This document shows positions 55,001 to 62,289 of a DNA stretch of 64,000 nt, piece after piece (position 1 is the first letter of the stretch; each line of letters begins with the position of its first letter). The DNA comes from Armigeres subalbatus. Its lineage: Eukaryota > Arthropoda > Insecta > Diptera > Culicidae. The position numbers were made by a program, and so were the translations under genes. Where the stretch lies: contig NC_085141.1 in NCBI RefSeq assembly GCF_024139115.2, positions 246,868,096 through 246,932,095 on the forward strand, read 5' to 3'. The notes beneath the pieces are model-generated. The model did not search any database and was not told the DNA's origin. It worked only from the letters and a program-made list of their open reading frames with translations.

Positions 55001-56509
55001 AGACGACGAATGCCAATCCAGCACCCTGATCGATCACGCTCCCTACCTCGGTATCCAACTCATGTGCTAGAAATCCTAAGATAGAGAATATTACAAATCC
55101 AGCGAAAAACGACGTCAATATATTGGAGATGGCAACGATGATTGCATCTCGGTAACAATTGTTCGAGAACTTATTGTAGGAAGCCAAAGTTAGAAGGCCT
55201 CCCCAGGCTGGACTTAGTGCGAAGAATATTTGCACGGCCGCGTCACCCCAAATCTGGGCACTTTTCAACTTCTCCCAGTCTGGCTCTAGATAGAACATGA
55301 TTCCGTTGTACGATCCCGGCAGTGTGATCCCGCGAACAAACAGCATTAGCAGCACAACGTACGGAAACAAGGCGGTGAAGTACACGACCTTTCCGGAAGA
55401 CTTTACACCTCGGCATAGACATAAAAACACTATCAACCATGCCCCTAGTAGGGATAGGGCCAAAGTTACGCTGATGTTACCCGTCGTCTCGATACCCGAG
55501 GAAAGTCGAAGCAAATAGTTCCTGTAGAGTTAACGAATACGATAGTAAGGGTCTTAAAGTTTTAAATTACCTACATACTTGAAAAAATCTTCCGCTGGGG
55601 GCTTCTTCGGGAGTTTTGTGAAATTCATAATCGAATTCACATTCATGTGGCACTTTTTCATGTAGTACGTTCCATTCAAGCCGACGCATCGACTCTCCTC
55701 TTCGTACGAGTAGCAGTTATTGCTACTCCAGAGATGATCACAGCCCTTCCACGGTAAAGGTTCCTCGAAGGACGCCACCATATAGAACAAAGTCCACGCC
55801 AGGATGACATTATAGTACAGCATAACAATTCCAGCGATCAGCACCATGCCAACACCTACGCCCTGAAACAGGGGTGAGAACCTTCGAAATAGTACCGCCG
55901 GTCCTAGCCCAGCGTACTGGGCCAGGGACAGTTCCATGAACATCAATGGGAGACCAGCAATAACCAGCATAATGGTGAAGGGGATGAGAAAGGCACCTGT
56001 GAATTAAATTTCAGTAACATCTAAATGCATAATTTTCTTAGAAATAAATCTCAAGTTCCCCTCCTTTATATGATCAAATTGACCATCTAAAAAATGTTCT
56101 CCACGAACACGATACCTAGACAATGCTTGTGGATGACCAACGCACACTTGGAGTCTTTGAAAGACAAGTTCTGCAAATCATCTGGTCATCATAATTCATA
56201 TTTGATTTTGTACGTTTTGTACTTCGAATTACAGACCCAACGAATTTTAATATGTTGACACCTACCTCCTCCATTGTTGTAGCACAGATATGGAAACCGC
56301 CATACATTTCCCAGGCCAACTGAATACCCTAACAACGACAGCAGAAAATCGAATCTCCCCGTCCAGGATCCACGTTTCGTTAGCACTTCGTCTTGTTCAT
56401 CACACTCGGACTCATACGTTCCCATTTTCCGACTTTGTTGCATGGCCATGCTACTATCTAACCAAGAATTGGTCAACGTATTGCTGATTCGGCGCAATTG
56501 TGAACTAGT
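39793..56509 (-). CDS. SLC6 sodium/chloride-dependent transporter (glycine-transporter-like)
   Basis: A plasma-membrane symporter moving an amino acid or related substrate with Na+ and Cl-. Exons on the minus strand: 56509-56266, 55996-55579, 55521-54783, 40349-40140 and 40068-39793, all with GT-AG introns in matching phase. From the first Met in exon 1 ([10 protein letters not shown]) the product is 608 residues, as expected for the family with 12 membrane helices. TM1 carries [20 protein letters not shown] (Na+ and substrate site). Extracellular loop 2 has paired Cys and NGT/NFT glycosylation sites. TM6 has [10 protein letters not shown] and TM8 LTLGLDSQF. The AWGG and CYRDA pattern is closest to glycine transporters and possibly to the fly CG5549 type. 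Substrate is inferred, not shown. A 14.4-kb intron separates exons 3 and 4. A 5' leader exon is likely, because exon 1 has an acceptor. Confidence 0.93.
40140..40349 (-). CDS. SLC6 transporter exon 4 (TM10 region)
   Basis: The acceptor TTCTGTTTCAG is followed by [20 protein letters not shown]10 and [14 protein letters not shown]. Donor GTAAGT. It is exactly 70 codons, phase 0 on both sides. The join to exon 3 ([15 protein letters not shown]) gives the usual family sequence. Confidence 0.92.
40531..40795 (+). mobile_element. LINE relics: 5' leader motif fused to RTE-like C-terminus
   Basis: 40531-40562 matches the LINE leader motif of 2284-2318 (GGGGCTTGCCTAG). From 40590 the plus strand reads [17 protein letters not shown] and [18 protein letters not shown], which is the C-terminal region seen intact at 60490-60700 (VFERKVLRTIYGGVQMA; MSDSNPVKMVLDNDTTGT). 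Two LINE families thus appear joined within 260 bp. It lies in the large SLC6 intron. Confidence 0.65.
42046..42178 (+). mobile_element. tRNA-derived SINE inside the 11-bp satellite
   Basis: The B-box GAGTTCGATTCTC follows a possible A-box in GAGCAAAGGCGTAGTATTG. Then come GGTCCGGTCTAGGATG and an AAGAAGAAG tail. It is similar in build to the Feilai-type SINEs but much shorter and of a different sequence in the body. Confidence 0.65.
42222..42663. mobile_element. MITE-like element with CATTTGGCCGAAT ends
   Basis: CATTTGGCCGAAT at 42222 is the exact inverse of the right end (42651-42663). Near the left end the motif TTTGGCCGAATG / TTTAGCCGAA is repeated five times. The interior holds a pyrimidine tract (42370-42475) and CACTTCTCAC repeats (42535-42615). 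There is no ORF of note. It splits the 11-bp satellite. Confidence 0.65.
43605..43945 (+). mobile_element. tRNA-derived SINE, ~340 bp
   Basis: The head reads CATAGCGTAGTTGGCTACAT, CGCCTCATAAGCG (a CAT anticodon-like loop) and GGTTTCGATTCCC (B-box). A 260-bp body without coding sequence follows, ending in an A-rich tail (43929-43950). It is flanked on the left by a G-run (about 43592-43603). The head resembles a methionine-type tRNA but the body excludes a simple tRNA gene. Confidence 0.65.
44295..44513. mobile_element. 219-bp MITE with 40-bp terminal inverted repeats
   Basis: The first and last 40 bases are reverse complements with about four mismatches, both containing GGGGTAATATGCACCC and CGGGGCAAAACGAC. 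The minus-strand open frame across the element is a by-product of the repeat. The target duplication is not clear. Confidence 0.82.
44514..46158. other. SLC6 intron sequence, no feature
   Basis: AT-rich DNA with short chance frames. No tandem repeat, inverted repeat or LINE motif could be supported. A less AT-rich stretch at 45590-45740 has no recognised identity. Confidence 0.45.
46159..46754. mobile_element. 596-bp MITE with TA target duplication
   Basis: The tips GGGTGGTTCAAAAAA match in inverse at both ends and TA flanks each side (46157-46158, 46755-46756). The similarity continues loosely inward (GCTCCGCC / GCTCCACC and CGCTCA). There is no transposase. It is within the SLC6 intron. 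Confidence 0.82.
46930..47010 (+). repeat. Dispersed repeat shared with 16480-16565
   Basis: GGGGAACGCGCCTCACCG, TGATGACGACTGACAAA and CTTCTCGG occur in the same order as on the minus strand at 16565-16480. The family is unknown. Confidence 0.6.
47160..48874. mobile_element. 1.7-kb long-inverted-repeat (foldback) element
   Basis: The arms of over 500 bp (47160-47682 and 48363-48874) are reverse complements at roughly 95 per cent, with further paired stretches inside (47853-47910 with 48283-48340). The tips read TCCAGCTTTCC, as in the foldback MITE at 20328. TTA flanks both ends (47157-47159, 48875-48877). Each arm holds the same open frame of about 70 codons ([17 protein letters not shown] and on to FHFHNK), with no recognised family. 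No transposase is visible, so it is probably non-autonomous. It is within the SLC6 intron. Confidence 0.88.
48875..49334. other. SLC6 intron sequence, no feature
   Basis: No coding, inverted or tandem signal that I can support. Confidence 0.45.
49335..49830 (+). repeat. 11-bp AT-rich satellite, block 2
   Basis: The same GGATTTGGATT-type units as at 41200-43595, more diverged. The orientation is the same. Confidence 0.75.
50330..50865 (+). repeat. Degenerate GAATTCCTTC-type minisatellite
   Basis: Variants of GGAATTCCTTCAG and GAAATTCCTTTG recur without a strict period. The open frames across the stretch (50176-50424, 50579-50797) follow the repeat. It is not clearly related to the 22-bp array, although both are built on GAATTCC. 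Upstream, 50130-50165 (CAGGGTGTCTAC, then CCCTGATTTTTCCAGG) resembles one end of a DNA transposon whose partner end I did not find. Confidence 0.5.
50871..51757. mobile_element. 887-bp MITE with 26-bp inverted termini
   Basis: The ends at 50871 and 51757 match in inverse over 26 bases (GGGTCTGTTCACAAATTACG and on). Just inside both are pyrimidine/purine runs (CCCCCTCCCTCCCCC at the left, GGGGGGAGGGGG in inverse at the right). There is no transposase. It contains the ultra-short retroposon at 51139-51201, so the MITE is the older of the two. Confidence 0.82.
51127..51213 (+). mobile_element. Ultra-short retroposon (63 bp) with 12-bp target duplication
   Basis: An insert at 51139-51201 (core GGTGTTGAACTTAATCT, AAAAAAACACCTAAATAAAG and a 16-A tail) lies between identical 12-mers ACCATGGCCATT at 51127-51138 and 51202-51213. 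It has the same 3' end as the insert at 15862-15916 but a different target. Confidence 0.85.
52005..52540 (+). repeat. 11-bp AT-rich satellite, block 3
   Basis: GGATTTGAATC and GGATTAGATTT units as in the other blocks. A short outlier piece occurs at 53883-53910. Confidence 0.72.
52862..53621. mobile_element. 760-bp foldback element, ~240-bp arms
   Basis: The arms 52862-53110 and 53375-53621 are reverse complements with moderate divergence and an indel in the middle, starting TTAGAGTAAAATCAGCAGTG. The spacer contains a further partial copy of the tip (GAATCACTACTGATTTCACT near 53262). Both arms hold the open frame [13 protein letters not shown] to FFNCFGV, with no recognised family. It differs from the element at 47160-48874. 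Confidence 0.85.
54020..54160 (+). mobile_element. RTE-like LINE C-terminal relic
   Basis: Reads [19 protein letters not shown], then [20 protein letters not shown]. It aligns with DTTGTRRRGAQRARWIDQVE and DDLRTLRRLRGLRRVAMDHE at 60680-60800. It is an isolated fragment in the SLC6 intron. The stretch 53622-54019 before it has no recognised feature. Confidence 0.65.
54508..54696. mobile_element. 189-bp MITE with TA duplication, copy 2
   Basis: Tips CACCCAGGTTTTTTTTACAC match in inverse at both ends, with TA on each side (54506-54507, 54697-54698). It has the same length as copy 1 at 16202-16390. The termini of this copy pair more perfectly. It ends 87 bp from the donor of SLC6 exon 3. Confidence 0.9.
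54783..55521 (-). CDS. SLC6 transporter exon 3 (TM4 to TM9)
   Basis: The acceptor AACTCTACAG precedes and the donor GTAAGT follows 54783. It encodes [19 protein letters not shown]4-TM5, TM6 ([18 protein letters not shown]), [11 protein letters not shown]7, TM8 with GLDSQF, and TM9. It ends in phase 0 after VFITN. Confidence 0.93.
55579..55996 (-). CDS. SLC6 transporter exon 2 (TM2, TM3, extracellular loop 2)
   Basis: Acceptor AATTCACAG; the donor GTATGT lies after 55579. It encodes [19 protein letters not shown], then [17 protein letters not shown]3 ([16 protein letters not shown]) and loop 2 with four Cys. The exon ends with two bases of the Lys codon in EDFFKNYLLR. Confidence 0.92.
56266..56509 (-). 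CDS. SLC6 transporter exon 1 (start Met, TM1)
   Basis: The acceptor TGCTTTTACAG precedes 56509 on the minus strand and the donor GTAGGT follows 56266. The frame is open from the acceptor, but the first Met (in [10 protein letters not shown]) lies 21 codons in and is the likely start. The exon ends within the third Gly of NGGG. The acidic cytosolic N-terminus (ECDEQDEV) precedes [13 protein letters not shown] and TM1. Confidence 0.88.
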
Positions 56510-57629
56510 CTGTAAAAGCAAAGGAATCAAATTGATCTCATCTTACGGGTCGTAGAAAATGGCTCCAATACTTGCGGTTGTCTGTCCATTGATTGATTCT
56601 ACCGACTTCAACGAACAAAAATCTAACACTGGGTACAAAACTGATGGATGAGCTGGCAGGCGCTAAGCTGAGATAGTTTCAAACGAGATTAGCTACCGCA
56701 GCAGAAGCGGGTTTTGGCAAACACATGTTAAACATCTTACATATGCGCATGAATTTCCGAACCTAGTTTACTTTATGGATTTATATTGCTGCAATGCGAT
56801 GCATATCCGAGGATACATATTATTAGATATAGATAATTACTCGCGAAGAAAATATATCAATCAGGTGGTAATATTCCATGATGGGATTTTTTTTCTACAC
56901 GTGTTATCCTTCACAAACGGAGTGTTGTATCAAGTGTACCACCTCATTATCCAAATTTTCTGTTTCTCACGGATGAGCAATCAAAACTGTGGATTTGATT
57001 TTTCTGGAGTGAACAAGAATGCGCAAGAACATTCAGATCTCGGGTACTTTCAAAGCGCATATGATCGTAAATAAGTAAATAAGCCATACCCCGATGTAAC
57101 GAACCTTTTTTTGTTCGTAGATTGTGTTTGTTTGTTAAGCCGAAACAAATATGAATTCCTTCTTTTGTTCTGTTAGTCTTTCAATAACAAAGGGGGTGGG
57201 AAATAAAAAATAAATGAATAAATTGATAAAATCGAAAAAAATAACCAGTTTAGGGTAACGGCTGCATTTTGGACCGGGCTCATATTTTGGACCACCTAGC
57301 TAAATTTTGCTTTTATATCATACAAAACTAAATAAAACATGCAACATTTAAATTTTATTGCAAAAAGAAACTATCCATAAAGTATCTCCTACATTTGTTT
57401 CTTATAAAATATAGCCATTATTAAGAATATTTTCATGTATTTACCCATTCTGACTGGATTAGAACAAAATCAAGACGACATGGTAAAATTGAATTCAACT
57501 TTCAAAAGCTGTAAGTATATTTGTACATAGATATAAAACATGTGAATGATGTTGTTGCCTTATTAGAACCTAATTGAAGCAGTTTCAGACCTGGAGCAAA
57601 ACATTGTAAGTATTCAGTATTCTGAGGCA
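56510..57629. other. Upstream of SLC6 exon 1: intron or leader, no coding feature
   Basis: The acceptor at 56510 implies a 5' leader exon somewhere to the right on the minus strand. I could not identify it or a promoter. The open frame at 56775-57074 has no family signature. Near 57255 the motif ATTTTGGACC occurs twice. Confidence 0.4.
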
Positions 57630-57857
57630 CCGTCGTGCGGGGCTACTTTTGATTCCGGGGGCTACTTTGGATTTTTGATTTTCTAAAAAAAAACTAAACG
57701 AAAAAAATACCAAATTTGAAACAGAAAGTTACCATCCATTCAACAACAAGACACCCGGATGGTGATAATGGCAATTTGAGAGTAGATAACGTTATAATTC
57801 TTGTTTCAAAATGTCCAAAGTAGCCCCCGATTTGTCAAAAGAAGCCCCGCACGACGG
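57630..57857. mobile_element. 228-bp MITE with CCGTCGTGCGGGG ends
   Basis: The left end CCGTCGTGCGGGGCTACTTT and the inverse right end CCGTCGTGCGGGGCTTCTTT pair over about 20 bases, with a second pair GGGGGCTACTTTGGA inside. There is no ORF. The target duplication is not clear. Confidence 0.8.
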
Positions 57858-58640
57858 CATGTCCAAAATAAGTTCATTTTTCATTGATCCGAACAAATTT
57901 TCGATATATCTTCTGTTTAGTTTCTAGATCTTTTAAACTTTTGCCTTTTTGCTACCAGAGGTGAGCCAGCCAAGGGCTAAAAGCTTCTTGAATCATGACA
58001 ATAATAATAATACGAAAAGAGTTAAGAAAGCTCCATGACAAGAACCAAACATTGCAAGGGCTCTCCGTCCGTGCTGCTTACCAATGCAACAGAGTTCCGT
58101 GTTCTACGATTATGTTTCGTTTGGAAAAAGAATGTACAAGGAGCAAGTATGAACCGGGCTACCCAGTACCAGGGTAGAAATATTTCACAGTCAATGCAGT
58201 GAAAAACATGGATCTCAGTAAAATCTGCTGTCGCCTTAATCGCCGCCGTGGTGAGTGCGACTGGGTGCAGTCGAAAAATCATTTCCAACGCCGACTATTC
58301 AATTTTGCATTCAGCCACTCACAAGTCGCTCTGACATGCTGCTCAGTTCGCGCCTTACCGTATGACTGTGAGTGGCCCATTTAAACGCGTGGTGATTTTT
58401 TTCAATTTGCTGGGTGAATGTGTACATTTTGCTGTGGTAAATTTCATCTTCGCAGCGCTGTGGGTGATGTGAGTTCTGTTGTTTACTTTTCTGCCTCTCC
58501 GGGAATGTGAGGTTGATTTCAAAGCAGGAAGAAAATAAAAAAATGATATTAAAAAACATCACTTTCATCCAGTGCTGCCGAATATTTACAACCCTGCCCA
58601 GTACTATCAATGACGCATATGGAACAGATCTGGCAAACTA
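57858..58640. other. No recognisable feature
   Basis: Mixed-composition DNA between a MITE and a LINE. Short open frames on both strands lack family signatures. Confidence 0.45.
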
Positions 58641-58647
58641 CATGAAA

Positions 58648-60855
58648 AATATGGCAGGGTAGGAGTGACCGTATCGAATGACAACGGCCAACGATGCATG
58701 AACTTCACAGCCTCCCGCGGAATGGTAGTCCGAAGCACCTTCTTTCCTCGCAAAAATATCCACAAGGCCACATGGAGATCACCTAACCAAGAAACGGAAA
58801 ACCAAATCGACCACGTTCTAATCGACGGTAAATTCTTCTCCGACATCACGAACGTCCGCACTTACCGCAGTGCGAATATTGAATCCGACCACTACCTCGT
58901 TGCAGTATGCCTGCGCTCAAAACTCTCGACGGTGTACAACACGCGTCGAAGTCGGACGCCGCGGCTTAACATTGGGCGGCTACAAGACGGTAGACTAGCC
59001 CAAGAATACGCGCAGCAGCTAAAAATGGCACTCCCAACGGAAGAGCAGCTAGGCGCAGCGTCTCTTGAAGATGGCTGGAGAGATATTCGATCCACGGTGC
59101 CCCCGGATCAGAGAAATGACTGGTATGACGGCGAATGTGAGCAGTTAGTGAAATAGAAGAATGCAGCATGGGCGAGATTGCTGCAACACCGCACGAGGGC
59201 GAACGAGGCACGATATAAACGGGCGCGGAACAGACAAAACTCGATTTTCCGGAGGAAAAGGCGCCAGTAGGAAGATCGAGACCGTGAAGAGACGGAGCAA
59301 CTGTACCGCGCCAAAAACGTACGAAAATTCTATGAGAAGTTAAACCGTTCACGTAAAGGCCACGTGCAACAGCCTGATATGTGTAAGGACATAAACGGGA
59401 AACTTCTTACGAACGAGCGTGAGGTGATCCAAAGGTAGCGGCAGCACTACGAAGAACACCTGAATAGCTATGTGGCAGACGAAGATGGCGGTATGGTGAT
59501 GGACCTGGGAGAACGCGCGCAGGACATAATTTTACCGGCTTCGGATCTCTAGGAAATCCAAGAGATTGGCCGCGCAATCACATTGCTGAACGCCGCCTAC
59601 AAGGTACTCTCCCAAATTTCATGCCGTCGACTAGCACCAATTGCAAGGGAGTTCGTGGGGCAGTACCAGGCGGGTTTTATGGGTGAACGCTCCTCCTCGG
59701 ACCAAGTGTTCGCCATTCGCCAAGTACTGCAGAAATGCCGCGAATACAACGTGCCCACGCATCATCTATTCATCGACTTCAAAGCCGCATATGATACAAT
59801 CGTTCGGAACCAGCTATGGCAGCTAATGCACGAACACGGATTTCCGGATAAACTAACACGGTTGATCAAAGCGACGACGGATCGGGTGATGTGCGTAGTT
59901 CGAGTTTCAGGGGCATTCTCGAGTCTCTTCGAAACCCGCAGAGAGTTACGGCAAGGTGATGGTCTTTCGTGTCTGCTATTCAACATCGCTTTGGAAGGGG
60001 TAATACGAAGAGCAGGGAATAATACGAGTGGTACAATTTTCAATAAGTCCGTCCAGCTATTTGCCTTGCCGACGACATAGATATTATGGAACGTAACTTT
60101 GAGAAGATGCAAGAAGCCTACATCAGACTGAAGAGCGAAGCCAAGCGGATCGGACTAGTCATCAATACGTCGAAAACGAGGTACATGATAGGAAGAGGTT
60201 CAAAAGAAGACAATGTGAGCCACCCACCGCGAGTTTTCATCGGTGGTGACGAAATCGAGGTGGTAGAAGAATGTGTGTACTTGGGCTCACTGGTGACTGC
60301 CGAAAATGATACCAGCAGAGAAATTCGGAGACGCATTGTGGCTGGAAATCGTACGTACTTTGGACTCAGCAAGACGCTTCGATGGAATAGAGTTCGCCGC
60401 CGTACCAAACTGACTATCTACAAAACGCTAATTAGACCGGTAGTCCTCTACGGACACGAGACCTGGACGATGCTCGTGGAGGACCAACGCGCACTTGGAG
60501 TTTTCGAAAGGAAAGTGCTGCGTACCATCTATGGTGGGGTGCAGATGGCGGACGGTTGCGTGGAGGAGGCGAATGGACCACGAGTTGCATGAGCTGCTGG
60601 GACGGACGACTGTGGTGGGCCGGGCACGTAGCCAGAATGTCGGACAGTAACCCGGTGAAAATGGTTCTCGACAACGATACGACGGGCACAAGAAGGCGAG
60701 GTGCGCAGCGGGCAAGGTGGATCGATCAGGTGGAAGATGACTTGCGGACCCTCCGTAGACTGCGTGGTTTGCGACGTGTAGCCATGGACCATGAGCCAAA
60801 TGGAGAAGACTCTTATATACCGCACAGGCCACTTCGGCCTTAGTCTGAATAAATA
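58648..60855 (+). mobile_element. RTE-like LINE, 5'-truncated, endonuclease to C-terminus
   Basis: Endonuclease C-terminal half at 58665-59156 (FPRKNIHKATWRSP, QIDHVLIDGKFFSDITNVRT, IESDHYLVAV). A stop-rich linker follows, then RT: 59583-60080 with NAAYKVLSQI, YQAGFMGERSSSDQVFAIR, LFIDFKAAYDTI, RRELRQGDGLSCLLFNIALE. A lost base near 60062 disrupts the FADD box. The thumb (INTSKTRYMI, EECVYLGSLVTAEN) and LIRPVVLYGHETWTM follow at 60086-60592, and WAGHVARMSDSNPVKMVLDN at 60556-60843. It ends in AATAAATAAATA (60847-60858). It is related to the LINEs at 20690 and 26370. Confidence 0.88.
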
Positions 60856-60859
60856 AATA

Positions 60860-61080
60860 TAGGGACATGTACTCGAGATCAAGACCCGACAACACTTCCC
60901 TAATAGGCTTTGGTTGTTTTCCTCGGACCCGGAGATGTTCAGTTAGCGCAGATCTGGTGCCACGATGCTCCTCGCACGCCCACACGACATGATCGATGTC
61001 CTGATAATCCTCGCCGCAAACACAGAGATTTCCTTCCGAGAACCCTTTAGTCCAAATAGCTTGTAGAAGTTTCAAGCAAT
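60860..61080 (-). mobile_element. LINE C-terminal fragment with CCHC-type knuckle
   Basis: The minus strand reads LLQAIWTKGFSEGNLCVCGE, then DYQDIDHVVWACEEHRG and later PIREVLSGLDLEYMSLYLF. A CxC-x8-H-x4-C knuckle followed by an REVL-LEY block is the usual C-terminus of one LINE group (jockey/LOA-type; clade not fixed). It abuts the tail of the plus-strand LINE, giving a tail-to-tail junction. Confidence 0.72.
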
Positions 61081-61139
61081 GTAAAGGTATAAATTGTGTA
61101 GTTTATGTTGGACAAAAATCCAATTCACTTCAAGATGTG

Positions 61140-61205
61140 CAGTATGGTGCGGTGGTAGAGTATCCACCTGTAAATCCAAAGATCGTACGTTCAAGACTTG
61201 GTGCT
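61140..61205 (+). repeat. tRNA-like sequence 1 (A- and B-box)
   Basis: ATGGTGCGGTGGTAGAGTAT (A-box-like) is followed 25 bases on by ACGTTCAAGACTTGG (B-box-like) and then a T-run. It is similar in layout and partly in sequence to 62058-62118. Full tRNA stems do not form, so it is not called as a tRNA. Confidence 0.4.
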
Positions 61206-61424
61206 GGTATTTTTTTTAATATATATTTTAATGTTCAATCGTAATACTGTTCTTATGATGTCGGGAAAAATCGTAAAATAAAACTATTATGTACCTATAT
61301 CGCCTCCACTTTGGTACGTATATAGTCAATCTGTGCACATACACATATGATATAGTTGGCTTTTATATGATAACCTATATCAAGAGTTATAGGTACCAAA
61401 ATGTTGACTGTGTACTGGCCTTGT

Positions 61425-61670
61425 TAAAGGCCAGTTTCGCAGCTCGAATCACTTCACGGCGATCCGCTCTTTTATTCTCGGTGCGGGCACGTTGCATCCT
61501 TGATCAAAGAGCCGCAGTCTCGGCACTCCAACAGTAAACCGGGCGTATGCCATTTCTCGGCAGGATTTTCCTCGGCATGGTGGCTGCGACCGGTTAAATA
61601 CGACTGAAACCATCCCAAGAGAGAACCATTCCTGTCTGTTACCTTTCTTATGGACAGGGGACATGTGCGC
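61425..61670 (-). mobile_element. R1/LOA-type LINE fragment (endonuclease-RT linker) with an RT relic
   Basis: The minus strand reads RPVYCWSAETAAL and, after a frame change, RMQRARTENKRADRREVIRA with AKLAFNK, matching the linker seen at 62540-62470 (REVFRVARLGLNKAIKSSK). To its right, SPVHKKGNRQEW resembles the RT entry motif P-HKKGDR. It is fragmentary and out of order, so it probably represents rearranged pieces. Confidence 0.6.
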
Positions 61671-62289
61671 TATCCAAAGTTGTAAAACATGGAGTCACGG
61701 TGTAATAATGCCATCGACGTGCGTTTTCAGAAATATGGAAGGAAATCCATCTGGTCCGGGTGATATGTACCTTAACATTTCTTAATTATTTCCGTGTACT
61801 AAACTATAAAATGTTTTATAGACTTATGCAGGGGTTCATCGAATTCACTCACCCGATGGATTTTGACATTTGAGAGGGTCGTTTTCTCGAACAAAAGTTC
61901 ATTTTGCGTTCATTATGCGACCCGCTCAAACGTCATAATTTCTTGGGGGGTTCATTTTGCGTTAGTCTATAGCTAGCGGTAACAGGAAACCTGAGTACAA
62001 AACTTCATAATCGTATGGTTCTTATGGTGAGTTAACATGCAGTCCCTTCGAACTATTGAATGGTGCTGTGGTAGAGTGTAGGACTATCAATCACAAGATC
62101 CATAGATCGAATCCAGTTTTGTATTTTTATTTAATTTTTTTCGCTGTATATTTTGCAACATTATTGCAATTTTAATGCAATCAAAAGATGTTTCCGTAGG
62201 CTTTTTAGATTACAAGTGAGTTATATTTGATGGGACATACGCAAAGATTGTTTCTTTCAGAATAGTTGCAACACAGTGATATGTTCAGT
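61671..62289. other. Non-coding stretch with a second tRNA-like sequence
   Basis: No gene. 61890-61960 holds two copies of GTTCATTTTGCGTT. The tRNA-like motif is annotated separately. Confidence 0.4.
62058..62118 (+). repeat. tRNA-like sequence 2 (A- and B-box)
   Basis: ATGGTGCTGTGGTAGAGTGT is followed by TAGATCGAATCCAG and a T-rich run. It resembles 61140-61205. Stems are incomplete. Confidence 0.4.

Noticed and set aside
56510..56530. Extension of SLC6 exon 1 to 56530
   Set aside because: The extra codons lie in the polypyrimidine/acceptor sequence TGCTTTTACAG and lack an ATG.
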